Assembly (NCBI RefSeq): GCF_019219095.1
Contig: NZ_JAHUWH010000013.1
Location: 62,001-126,000, forward strand
Source: Acidovorax sp. sic0104
GTDB taxonomy: Bacteria; Pseudomonadota; Gammaproteobacteria; Burkholderiales; Burkholderiaceae_C
Direction of reading: 5' to 3'
DNA: 64,000 nucleotides
How positions within the stretch are numbered: position 1 is the stretch's first letter; every line of letters begins with the position of its first letter. Below, one piece after another: positions 24,592 to 32,416 of this stretch. The position numbers were made by a program, and so were the translations under genes. Under the pieces are notes generated by a model. The model worked only from the letters and a program-made list of their open reading frames with translations. It ran no database searches and had not been told where the DNA came from.

Positions 24592-26373
24592 TCAATGGTT
24601 GTGCCGCGGCGTGTGTTCCGAGATGCGCCGGTAGTCAAGCGCAAAGTCGAGCGTTGCGCCATCGACCAGCTGCCCGGTCTTCTCGCGGTAAAGCGCCTCC
24701 CAGGGTGACTGGCTTTGGGGGATGGGCGGCGCGGGCAGCTCGCGGCGGCGGCGCTCGATCTCTTCGGGCGCCACCAGCGCATCGCAGCGGCCAGCGTTCA
24801 GGTCGATGCGTATCGTGTCGCCGCTGTGCAGCCAGGAGAGGCCCCCGCCCACCGCGCTTTCGGGCGAGACGTTCAGGATCGACGGGCTGTCCGCCGTACC
24901 CGACTGGCGGCCGTCGCCCAGCGTGGGCAGGGCGGTGATGCCGCGGCGGATCAGCGCGTCGGGCGGCTGCATGTTGACCACCTCCGCCGAGCCGGGCCAG
25001 CCGATGGGGCCCGCGCCGCGCATCACCAGGATGCAGCCCTCGTCGATATGGAGCGACGGGTCGTTGATGCGTGCGTGGTAGTCGTCGGCGCCCTCGAACA
25101 CCACGGCGCGCGCTTCGAAGATGCCTTCAGCGCCCGGTTTGCTCAGGTAGCGCTGGCGGAAGGACTCGGAGATCACCGATGTCTTCATGATGCCGAAGTC
25201 GAACAGGTTCCCGTGCAGCACCAGGAAGCCGGCTTTTTCCATCAGCGGTGCGTTGAACGGGAAGATCACCTCGCGGTCGCGCGTCTCGCGGCCCTGCAGG
25301 TTGTCGGCGATGGACTTGCCGGTCACGCTCAAGGCATCGGCATGCAGGCGGCCGGCCTGCTGCAGCTCCCACATCAGCGCGGGCACGCCTCCGGCGCGAA
25401 AGAACCGCTCGCCCAGGAATTTGCCGGCGGGCTGCATGTTCAGCAGCAGTGGCAGGTCGTAGGCATGCTGCGTCCAGTCCTCGGGGCGCAGGTCCACGCC
25501 CGCGTGACGGGCCATGGCCATGATGTGCACCTGCGCATTGCTGCTGCCCCCGGCCACGCTGATCACCGACAGCGCGTTGAGAAAACTCTCGCGGGTCAGG
25601 ATGCGCGAAGGGCGCAGGTCCTCGAAGGCCATGTCCACGATGCGCCGCCCGGTCTCGTACGCCATCTGCCCGCGTTCGCGGTAGGGGGCCGGAATGGCGG
25701 CGCAGCCCGGCAGCGACAGGCCCAGCGCCTCGGCCACCGCGTTCATGGTCGATGCGGTGCCCATGGTGTTGCAGTGGCCGGCCGACGGGGCGCTGCTGCA
25801 GGCGCGCTGCAGGAATTCTTCTTCGTCGATCTCGCCCGCGGCGAGCTGGCGGCGGCTGCGCCAGATCACCGTGCCCGAGCCCACCAGGTCACCGTCGTGC
25901 CAGCCGTCCAGCATGGGGCCGCCCGAGAGCACGATGGCCGGGATGTCCACCGTGGACGCCGCCATGATGCCGGCCGGCGTCGTCTTGTCGCAGCCGGTGG
26001 TCAGCACCACCGCGTCGATGGGGTAGCCGTACAGGATCTCCACCAACCCCAGGTAGGCGAGGTTGCGGTCCAGCGCGGCCGTGGGGCGGCGGCAGTTCTC
26101 GAAGATGGGGTGCACCGGAAATTCCATCGGGATGCCCCCGGCATCGCGGATACCCTCGCGCACGCGGCGCGCCAGCTCCACGTGGATGCGGTTGCAGGGC
26201 GACAGGTCGCTGCCGGTCTGCGCGATGCCGATGATGGGGCGGCCCGAACGCAGTTCTTCGGGCGTGAGCCCGTAGTTCATGAAACGCTCGAGGTAGAGCG
26301 CGGTCATGTCCGAGCGCGCAGGGTCGGCGAACCATTCGCGGGAGCGGAAGGGGCGGCGGGGTGTTTTGGTCAT
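24592..26373 (-). CDS. IlvD/Edd-family sugar-acid dehydratase
   Basis: A 593-residue dehydratase of the dihydroxy-acid/phosphogluconate dehydratase family. The Fe-S cysteines lie in VVLTTGCDKTTPAGIMAAS and SAGHCNTMGTASTMNAVAEAL. Later landmarks are VISVAGGSSNAQVHIMAMARHAG and the C-terminal RGAGPIGWPGSAEVVNM and TLGDGRQSGTADSPSILNVSPE. This is the pentonate branch (D-xylonate, L-arabinonate, L-fuconate and similar), which converts an aldonate to its 2-keto-3-deoxy form. ATG 26373 was chosen because the upstream open frame is REP-element translation. The gene is bracketed by REP-like repeats on both sides. Confidence 0.9.
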   Translation of the reverse strand: MTKTPRRPFRSREWFADPARSDMTALYLERFMNYGLTPEELRSGRPIIGIAQTGSDLSPCNRIHVELARRVREGIRDAGGIPMEFPVHPIFENCRRPTAALDRNLAYLGLVEILYGYPIDAVVLTTGCDKTTPAGIMAASTVDIPAIVLSGGPMLDGWHDGDLVGSGTVIWRSRRQLAAGEIDEEEFLQRACSSAPSAGHCNTMGTASTMNAVAEALGLSLPGCAAIPAPYRERGQMAYETGRRIVDMAFEDLRPSRILTRESFLNALSVISVAGGSSNAQVHIMAMARHAGVDLRPEDWTQHAYDLPLLLNMQPAGKFLGERFFRAGGVPALMWELQQAGRLHADALSVTGKSIADNLQGRETRDREVIFPFNAPLMEKAGFLVLHGNLFDFGIMKTSVISESFRQRYLSKPGAEGIFEARAVVFEGADDYHARINDPSLHIDEGCILVMRGAGPIGWPGSAEVVNMQPPDALIRRGITALPTLGDGRQSGTADSPSILNVSPESAVGGGLSWLHSGDTIRIDLNAGRCDALVAPEEIERRRRELPAPPIPQSQSPWEALYREKTGQLVDGATLDFALDYRRISEHTPRHNH

Positions 26374-26436
26374 GGATCGCGATGTGTCAGAAGGCGGGAG
26401 GCGCGCAGCGCCAGGGCGTTGGCATGCTTGAAATCG

Positions 26437-26585
26437 AACCCCATCCGTTCGGGCTGAGCCCTTCGACAGGCTCAGGACAGGCTTGTCGAAGCTCTGCACG
26501 GCGCTTCGATCAAACCCAACCCGTTCAGGCTGAGCCTGTCGAAGCCTTGCGCAGCGATTCGACTGCGCTCGGTGAACGGTGGGGC
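26437..26585. repeat. cluster of REP-like elements between dehydratase and dctP genes
   Basis: At least three arms: CCATCCGTTCGGGCTGAGCC, CAACCCGTTCAGGCTGAGCC and a reverse-oriented CGGTGAACGG end, with intervening CTTCGACAGGCTCAGGAC and GGCTTGTCGAAG. It fills most of the 224-base gap between the two genes on the leftward transcript. Confidence 0.75.
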
Positions 26586-26597
26586 AGAGCCGAAAAA

Positions 26598-27605
26598 CTA
26601 CTTTCCGCCGCGCACCTTGGCCAGCTCGGCGTTCATTTCGCCCGTGGTCTCCTCGCCGAATTCCTTGGCGTACTTGGCCAGCACCGGCTGCAGCTTGGCG
26701 CGCATCTTGGCCTGCTCGGCCGGGGCCAGCTCGGTCACCTGCATGCCCACTTTCTTGAGCTCGCCCAGCGCCTTGTCGCTGAAGGCGCGGATGGTCTTGC
26801 GCTCGAACAGCGTGGCCTCGCGTGCGGCCTCCTGCACGATCTTCTGCTCCTGCGTCGACAGGCCATCCCAGGTCTTCTTGGACATCAGCAGCACCCAGGC
26901 GCTGTACATGTGGCGCGAGAGCACCAGGTGCTTTTGCACTTCATAGAACTTGCTGGACAGGATGGTGGCGGGCGGGTTCTCTTGCCCATCGACCGCCGCC
27001 TGCTCCATGGCCGAGTACAGCTCGGTAAAGGGCATGGGCGTGGCGTTGGCGCCCAGCGCGTTGAAGGTGTCCAGGAACAGCGGGCTTTGGATCACGCGCA
27101 GCTTCAGGCCGGCCAGGTCTTCGGCCTTGGTGATGGGGCGGCGCGAGTTGGTCACGTGGCGAAAGCCGTTTTCCCAGAAGCCCAGGCCCACCAGGCCCTT
27201 CTCGGGCAGCTTGGCCAGCAGCTTCTGGCCGAAGGGGCCGTCGAGCACGGCGTCGGCTTCTTGTTCGTTGTTGAAGGTGAGCGGCAGGTTCAGCACGCCG
27301 AATGGCTTGATCAGCGACATCAGCGTGGAACTGTCGGGCACCGTCATCTCCAGCGTGCCGCCACGCAGTGCCGAGGTCATGCTCACGTCGTTGCCCAGCG
27401 AGCCGCTGGCGTACAGCTTGGCCACCAGCTTGCCGCCGCTCTTGGCCGAGAGCTGCTCGGCAAAGTGCTTGACGGCCTGCGCCTGGGGGTGGTCGTCGTT
27501 CAGGCCGATGCCGACCTTGAACACATGGTCCTTGATCTGCGCCGACACGGGGGCGGCCACGGCGGCCAGGATCGTGGCCGCCAGGGCCAGGGCTTTGAAT
27601 TGCAT
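26598..27605 (-). CDS. dctP: TRAP transporter periplasmic receptor DctP
   Basis: A 335-residue exported receptor. MQFKALALAATILAAVAAPVSAQ is a signal peptide. HPQAQAVKHFAEQLSAKSGGKL, the GLKLRVIQSPLFLDTFNALGANATPMPFTELYSAMEQ ligand segment with its conserved arginine, and AVDGQENPPATI are DctP landmarks. It captures the solute for the DctQ/DctM carrier encoded 3 kb downstream, with dehydratase and FAH genes between. As the first gene of the leftward cluster it should sit at the main promoter. Its start lies 180 bases from that of the divergent LysR gene. Confidence 0.95.
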   Translation of the reverse strand: MQFKALALAATILAAVAAPVSAQIKDHVFKVGIGLNDDHPQAQAVKHFAEQLSAKSGGKLVAKLYASGSLGNDVSMTSALRGGTLEMTVPDSSTLMSLIKPFGVLNLPLTFNNEQEADAVLDGPFGQKLLAKLPEKGLVGLGFWENGFRHVTNSRRPITKAEDLAGLKLRVIQSPLFLDTFNALGANATPMPFTELYSAMEQAAVDGQENPPATILSSKFYEVQKHLVLSRHMYSAWVLLMSKKTWDGLSTQEQKIVQEAAREATLFERKTIRAFSDKALGELKKVGMQVTELAPAEQAKMRAKLQPVLAKYAKEFGEETTGEMNAELAKVRGGK

Positions 27606-27756
27606 GGTGTTTGTCTCCGGATATGGAATGGCTGGGGCACGGTGGCGCATGTCAAAGAAGACGGCCCACCGGCGCCATCGGGTCTCTGCGGGACCCTCCC
27701 GACGCAGGCGAGAGATTAGGTTTCGACAGGCCCTGGGTCCACTCACTTTTTTGCTA

Positions 27757-27773
27757 GCATCCATTCCAAATGC
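27757..27773. promoter_or_regulatory. candidate LysR box GCAT-N9-ATGC
   Basis: Dyad with a T-N11-A outline, 12 bases upstream of the LysR start codon and in the region shared with the dctP promoter. LysR proteins usually bind such a site to autoregulate and to activate the divergent genes. Confidence 0.45.
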
Positions 27774-27785
27774 TGATGAGTTGCC

Positions 27786-28754
27786 GTGGCCTCTGTTCCA
27801 GTTTCGGGTAAACCCTTGTCGATGGCGCAGGCCTGCGCGCGGCTGCGCTTTCGGCATCTGCAGTTCCTGGACATCCTGGGCCAGACGCGCAACCTGCGCC
27901 TGACCGCCGAGCAGATGCACATCACGCAGCCGGCGGCCACCAAGATCCTGATGGACATCGAAGAGATCCTCGAATCGCGCCTCTTCGAGCGCCTCTCGCG
28001 CGGCATGCGGCCCAACGAGCTGGGTCTGTTCACGCTGCGCTACGCGGCCAGCGCGCTCGCCGGCCACCGCAAGTTCGTCGATGAATTCAATGCGCTGAAG
28101 GAGGGAGGCCATGGCCACCTGACGATTGGCGCCATCACGGGGTCGGCCGCGCACGTGCTGACGGCGTCGGTGGCCGAGATCCAGCGCCTGCGCCCGCTGC
28201 TGGTGGTGAAGGTGCTCGAGCAAAGCAGCGACCAGCTGATCGTGTGGCTGGCCGAGCGCAAGATCGACCTGATGATCGGCCGCTTCACCGACGAGGCGCA
28301 GCGTGCGCAGTTCCACTACGAGCGCCTGTCGAGCGAGCCGCTGCTGGCGGTGGGCGGCCTGCACCACCCCTTGCGCGGCGCGCGCGACCTGGACATGGCG
28401 GAGCTGTCGCACTGGCCGTGGATCCTGTACCCCACGTCCACCGCGGTGCGCAAGGTGTCGGACGACATCTTCGGGCAACGCGGCCTGGCGCTGAGCTCGG
28501 GCGTGGTGGAGACCCCGTCGTTCCTGTTCGCTCTGGAATTGATGCAGACCACCGACATGCTGTCGCTGCAGCCCCAGGCGCTGGTGGAGCGGTACATCGC
28601 CAAGGGCCTGCTGGCACGCATTCCAGTGGACCTGCCGGACCGCATGCCCGACTACGGCCTCATCACCCGGCTGGGCGAGCCGCCCACGCCCGCGATGCAG
28701 GCCTTCACCGACGTGCTGCGCGAGGTGGCAAGCCCTGCCGCCGATGGACCCTGA
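27786..28754 (+). CDS. LysR-family regulator of the sugar-acid cluster
   Basis: A 322-residue LysR regulator of the GbpR/CbbR-like group. The helix-turn-helix is at about residues 22-75 (LRFRHLQFLDILGQTRNLRLTAEQMHITQPAATKILMDIEEIL); NLRLTAEQMHITQPAATKIL is distinctive for the galactose-binding-protein-regulator branch. The effector domain follows (GHLTIGAITGSAAHVLTASV). GTG 27786 is the first start; an ATG 12 codons on is also possible. It is divergent from dctP and the most likely controller of the whole cluster. Confidence 0.92.
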   Translation: MASVPVSGKPLSMAQACARLRFRHLQFLDILGQTRNLRLTAEQMHITQPAATKILMDIEEILESRLFERLSRGMRPNELGLFTLRYAASALAGHRKFVDEFNALKEGGHGHLTIGAITGSAAHVLTASVAEIQRLRPLLVVKVLEQSSDQLIVWLAERKIDLMIGRFTDEAQRAQFHYERLSSEPLLAVGGLHHPLRGARDLDMAELSHWPWILYPTSTAVRKVSDDIFGQRGLALSSGVVETPSFLFALELMQTTDMLSLQPQALVERYIAKGLLARIPVDLPDRMPDYGLITRLGEPPTPAMQAFTDVLREVASPAADGP

Positions 28755-28784
28755 CCGGAATGCATCTGGAGTCTGCGAGCACAC

Positions 28785-28807
28785 GGTTATCGATAACCAG
28801 AGGTTAT
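28785..28807. promoter_or_regulatory. array of three GGTTAT half-sites
   Basis: GGTTAT at 28785-28790, ATAACC at 28793-28798 and GGTTAT at 28802-28807. The first pair forms the 14-base perfect palindrome GGTTATCGATAACC; the second and third form ATAACC-AGA-GGTTAT. The array is 82 bases upstream of the 28889 gene and looks like an operator for a dimeric regulator. Confidence 0.5.
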
Positions 28808-28888
28808 TGAAAATGCCTTGCAGAGGGGCCCGCCCCGGGCCGTTATGCTCTGCGCCCTTTCCCTTGAACCTTCTGTGACCCCCTCTCC

Positions 28889-29371
28889 ATGCAAGACACC
28901 CCTGACACGCCCGACACCATCCAGGAGCCCCGCCTTTGGAGCGACGGCCAGTGGACCGCGCAGGTCATCAAGAACGAGGACGACGACGGCTGGGCCGTGG
29001 CCATGACACTCAAGGGCGAGGCCGAGCCCGCGCTGGTGGGCCCCTGGACCATGGGGCGCGACAAGAAGAACCCAAAGCCGCTCGACGTCTCGGCCTTCCA
29101 CACGCTGGTCAAGACCGCCAGCGAGGTGCTGCGCCGCCACGAGCAGCAGCTGCATGCGCAACTCCACAAGAACGTGTCGGTCACCGTGAACGGGCAGCGC
29201 CTGAAGGTGGCCCTGACCATCGTGCCCGACGAAGAGGGCGCCACGGCCACGCTGAGCGCCCAGAACGAGCTGGGCGAAGAACTGGCGCGGGCGTCTGCGC
29301 CGCCGACCTTCAAGCTCACGCCCGCCAGCGCCACGGCCTGGGTCGAGGGCGGCTGCGAGAAGGTGCGCTGA
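28889..29371 (+). CDS. uncharacterised cytosolic protein
   Basis: A 160-residue acidic protein with no signal peptide. The first 45 residues contain WSDGQWTAQVIKNEDDDGWAVAMTLKGEAEPALVGPWTMGRDKKNPKPLD, a beta-rich section with several tryptophans; a helix (FHTLVKTASEVLRRHEQQLHAQLHKN) precedes a second beta-rich half (VSVTVNGQRLKVALTIVPDEEGATATLSAQ). I recognise no family. ATG 28889 follows the CTCTCC stretch with little Shine-Dalgarno. The gene stands alone between the LysR gene and the FMN riboswitch, behind the GGTTAT array. Confidence 0.75.
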   Translation: MQDTPDTPDTIQEPRLWSDGQWTAQVIKNEDDDGWAVAMTLKGEAEPALVGPWTMGRDKKNPKPLDVSAFHTLVKTASEVLRRHEQQLHAQLHKNVSVTVNGQRLKVALTIVPDEEGATATLSAQNELGEELARASAPPTFKLTPASATAWVEGGCEKVR

Positions 29372-29495
29372 AGGGTGATGTGCGTAAACAGTGGCAACAG
29401 GGCCATCGCCTGAGCGACTGCAGGCGCTACGGGTAACCCCCTAAAATGCGTCGGCCGGCCTGCACGATCGTGAAATCGCTCTGCAGGCCGGCAGC

Positions 29496-29668
29496 GTTCT
29501 CAGGGCGGGGCGAAATTCCCCACCGGCGGTATCTGCAGGCGGCTGTGTTCACAGCTGTACCGCAGCAGCCCGCGAGCGCCTGGGCCTTGCCAGAAGTGGC
29601 GGCGGCCCGGGGTCAGCAGATCTGGTGAGATGCCAGGGCCGACGGTCACAGTCCGGATGAAAGAGACC
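29496..29668 (+). promoter_or_regulatory. FMN riboswitch (RFN element)
   Basis: The conserved RFN blocks occur in order: CAGGGCGGGGCGAAATTCCC, CACCGGCGGTAT, CAGCCCGCGAGCGCC, GGTCAGCAGATCTGGTGAGA, TGCCAGGGCCGACGGTCACA and AGTCCGGATGAAAGAGA. The aptamer binds FMN and lowers expression of the downstream riboflavin gene. About 207 bases separate it from the ribH start. A small CTGCCG/CGGCAG stem at 29806-29822 in that leader, without a U tract, points to translational rather than transcriptional control or to Rho. Confidence 0.96.
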
Positions 29669-29875
29669 GCGAAACCATGGGCTGCCCGCAAGGGTGGTGC
29701 CGTGCGTGCGCCTGCGCGGCGTGTCCGGTGTTGTGTGCTTCGGGGTGGTGATCCGTCACCGTCCCCGTTGGCAGGCCGGTGTGGCGTGGGGTGGTGCGCG
29801 TGGTGCTGCCGGCGTGCGGCAGTCCTGTTCGCGCGCCCTGATTCTGGTAATCCTTCCTCGTTTTGAGACAAGTCC

Positions 29876-30385
29876 ATGAATCAGTCCATTCCTTCCCAGT
29901 CAGCCATTGCCGCAGCCACGGTGCGCCGCAGCGAGCGCGTCGCGATCATCTGCGCGGGCTGGCACCGGGACATCGTCCACAAGTCCCGTGATGCCGCCGT
30001 GGCCGAGTTCGCGCGCAACGGGCTGCCCGCCGGGCAGATCGAGCAGTTCGAAGTGCCCGGAGCCTTCGAGATCCCGCTCCTGGCCAAGCGTCTGGCGCAA
30101 AGCGGCCGTTATGACGCCATCGTGGCCTGTGCGCTGGTGGTCAACGGCGGCATCTACCGGCATGAGTTCGTGACCACCGCCGTCATCGACGGCCTGATGC
30201 GCGTGCAGCTCGATACCGAGGTGCCCGTGATGTCCGCCGTGCTCACGCCGCGCGACTTCCACGAACACGAAGACCACCTGAAGTTCTTCCGCGAGCACTT
30301 CGTGAAGAAGGGCACCGAGGTCGCCGATGCCTGTCTGCGCACCATGGCGCAGTACAAGGCGCTGGAGCCGGCGCACGGCGACTGA
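29876..30385 (+). CDS. ribH: RibH2-type 6,7-dimethyl-8-ribityllumazine synthase
   Basis: Condenses 5-amino-6-ribitylamino-uracil with 3,4-dihydroxybutanone 4-phosphate in riboflavin synthesis. The 169-residue protein has the lumazine synthase landmarks VPGAFEIPLLAKRLA, the ALVVNGGIYRHEFVTTAVIDGLMRVQL active-site segment, and VMSAVLTPRDFHEHEDHLKFFREHFVKKGTEVA. The NGGIYRHEFV and TPRDFHEH forms match the Brucella/Rhizobiales RibH2 subclass (decameric) rather than the icosahedral RibH1, where GVIRGATPHFDYV is usual. ATG 29876. The gene is monocistronic behind the FMN riboswitch, as for RibH2 in Brucella, so it is a flavin-responsive second lumazine synthase. Confidence 0.93.
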   Translation: MNQSIPSQSAIAAATVRRSERVAIICAGWHRDIVHKSRDAAVAEFARNGLPAGQIEQFEVPGAFEIPLLAKRLAQSGRYDAIVACALVVNGGIYRHEFVTTAVIDGLMRVQLDTEVPVMSAVLTPRDFHEHEDHLKFFREHFVKKGTEVADACLRTMAQYKALEPAHGD

Positions 30386-30439
30386 CGTGCCTGCGGGCGC
30401 TGGTGCGCCGGCGCTTCACAAGCACTTCAAGTACCGAAT

Positions 30440-30495
30440 GCTATGAAAAATGTAGCTACTGGCGCTTGATGGGTGGGCGCTGGCGGCAGTTTTTG
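30440..30495 (+). repeat. GCTAT/GCGCTT dispersed repeat, copy 4
   Basis: GCTATGAAAAATGTAGCTACTGGCGCTTGATGGGTGGGCGC with a short G/T tail, between convergent ribH and the chemoreceptor gene. Confidence 0.75.
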
Positions 30496-30521
30496 CTTCC
30501 ACCCAGGCTCTGCGCCGATGC

Positions 30522-32111
30522 TCAGGCCGCCGCCAGCCGCGGCGCCCGCGCCACCCGCCCTTGTGCTGCTGCGCCCGGCTCGCCCGGCGACAGGCGGAAC
30601 ACCGACACCGCGTCCACCAGCTGCTGCGCCTGCACCTTCAGGCTGTCGGCCGCTGCGGCGCTTTGCTCCACCAGCGCCGCGTTCTGCTGCGTGGCCTGGT
30701 CCATCTGCATCACGGCTTCGCCGACCTGGGCCACGCCCGCGCTCTGCTCGCTGCTGGCGGCGCTGATCTCGCCCACGATGTCGGTCACGCGGCGGATAGA
30801 AGCCACCACCTCCGTCATCGTGGCGCCGGCCCTGTCGACCAGGGCTGTGCCTTGCTCCACGCGCTCCACGCTGGTGTGGATCAGGCTCTTGATCTCCCGA
30901 GCCGCCTCGGCGCTGCGGCCGGCCAGGCTGCGCACTTCGCTGGCGACCACGGCAAAACCCCGGCCCTGCTCACCCGCACGGGCTGCCTCGACGGCGGCGT
31001 TGAGCGCAAGGATGTTGGTCTGAAAGGCAATGCCGTCGATCACGCTGATGATGTCCGCGATCTTCTTGCTGCTGTCGTTGATGCCTTTCATGGTGCTCAC
31101 CACCTCGGCCACGACGTCGCCGCCCTGCACGGCCACGGAGGACGCACTCACCGCCAGCTGGTTGGCCTGTCGGGCGTTGTCGGCATTGGCCTGCACGGTG
31201 GAACTCAGCTCTTCCATCGACGCCGAGGTCTCCTCCAGCGCGCTGGCCTGCTGCTCGGTGCGTGCGCTCAGGTCGTTGTTGCCCTGCGCGATCTCGGTGC
31301 TGGCGGCGGCCACGCTGTCGGCGTTGTTGCGCACGTTGCTCACCACGCGCGACAGGCTTTGCTGCATGGCATGCAGCGCGTTGAGCAGCAAGGCGATCTC
31401 GTCCTTGCCCTGCACATGCCGCGCCACGGTCAGGTCACCCCCGGCCACGGCCTGCGACACGCGCACAGCGTTGTCCAGCGGGTTCACCACGGTGCGGCTG
31501 AAGGCCACGGCCCCGGCGATGCCCAGGGCACACACGACCAGCATCACGCCCAGGCTGATGGTGGTGGCGCGCTGCGCGGTGGCGGCGGCACGCTCGGCCA
31601 CCTCGCTGCTGGCCTTGGCGATCAGCTCACCTGCCTGGTCCAGCAGCTGCGAGGGTTCGCGGTCCATGCCTGCCACGGCCCTGTCGCCCGCTTGCGGGTC
31701 GTGATCGGCGGCCTTGAAGGCTTCAAATCCCTTGCGATAGGCTGCACCCATGCGCTCGTGCGCCTGGGCAAACTGGCTCACCCGCTCGCGCCCATCGCCC
31801 GGGGGCAGGGCGGCGATCAGCTTCTGCACCCCGTCCTTGATGGCCTTTTCCTGCTTTTCAAACGCTGCCCAGTAGCGCGTCAGCTGGGCCGGGTCCTTGC
31901 CGCGCAGCAGCACGTTCTTCCACTCCTGCACCTGCACCTTGAAGTCATTGAGCATGCCGGACGCCAGCCGCTCGTGCTCGAAGCTCTGCGCCACAGTGGT
32001 CTGGTAGGTGTCGAGCGCCTGGTTCAGGCGGCTGATGCCGAACAGCGCCGCCGCGAACAGCAGCAGCAATGCGGCGGTAAAGGCCAGGGGGAGCTTGAGG
32101 CTGAGCTTCAT
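30522..32111 (-). CDS. methyl-accepting chemotaxis protein
   Basis: A 529-residue transmembrane chemoreceptor. TM1 is at about 8-28 ([20 protein letters not shown]), a four-helix periplasmic sensor spans about 30-185, and TM2 is at about 187-207 ([22 protein letters not shown]). A HAMP domain follows ([21 protein letters not shown]). The cytoplasmic tip has the invariant hairpin [41 protein letters not shown]. The sensor resembles the 4HB type with the [12 protein letters not shown] motif. The C-terminus ends in APRLAAA, so there is no CheR/CheB-tethering pentapeptide. ATG 32111 begins the first TM helix. Confidence 0.95.
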   Translation of the reverse strand: MKLSLKLPLAFTAALLLLFAAALFGISRLNQALDTYQTTVAQSFEHERLASGMLNDFKVQVQEWKNVLLRGKDPAQLTRYWAAFEKQEKAIKDGVQKLIAALPPGDGRERVSQFAQAHERMGAAYRKGFEAFKAADHDPQAGDRAVAGMDREPSQLLDQAGELIAKASSEVAERAAATAQRATTISLGVMLVVCALGIAGAVAFSRTVVNPLDNAVRVSQAVAGGDLTVARHVQGKDEIALLLNALHAMQQSLSRVVSNVRNNADSVAAASTEIAQGNNDLSARTEQQASALEETSASMEELSSTVQANADNARQANQLAVSASSVAVQGGDVVAEVVSTMKGINDSSKKIADIISVIDGIAFQTNILALNAAVEAARAGEQGRGFAVVASEVRSLAGRSAEAAREIKSLIHTSVERVEQGTALVDRAGATMTEVVASIRRVTDIVGEISAASSEQSAGVAQVGEAVMQMDQATQQNAALVEQSAAAADSLKVQAQQLVDAVSVFRLSPGEPGAAAQGRVARAPRLAAA

Positions 32112-32416
32112 GGCGGACTCCTTGGTCTCGTGGCAACCAACGCGGGGGGAGCGAAGAAGACTGCAGATGCGCACCACCCAGCCCGTGGGGAGGTGCAACA
32201 GGGGTCTCGGACCCGTTCTCGTGCATTGTGGGCCGTTTGTAATTTTTTGTACAAGCATTTTGGTGGACGGCGCGGGTAAGATCCCGCCCAGCGCGGAAGC
32301 AAGCCGCGCCCGGGCCTGCGGACAGGGTGCAACCCACTTGCCGACTCCTTGAGTTCGTTCCCCCCTTTGTGCTGCCGGAACTGCAGGCCGTCGGCGTTCC
32401 ATGCACGGAGGTTCTC

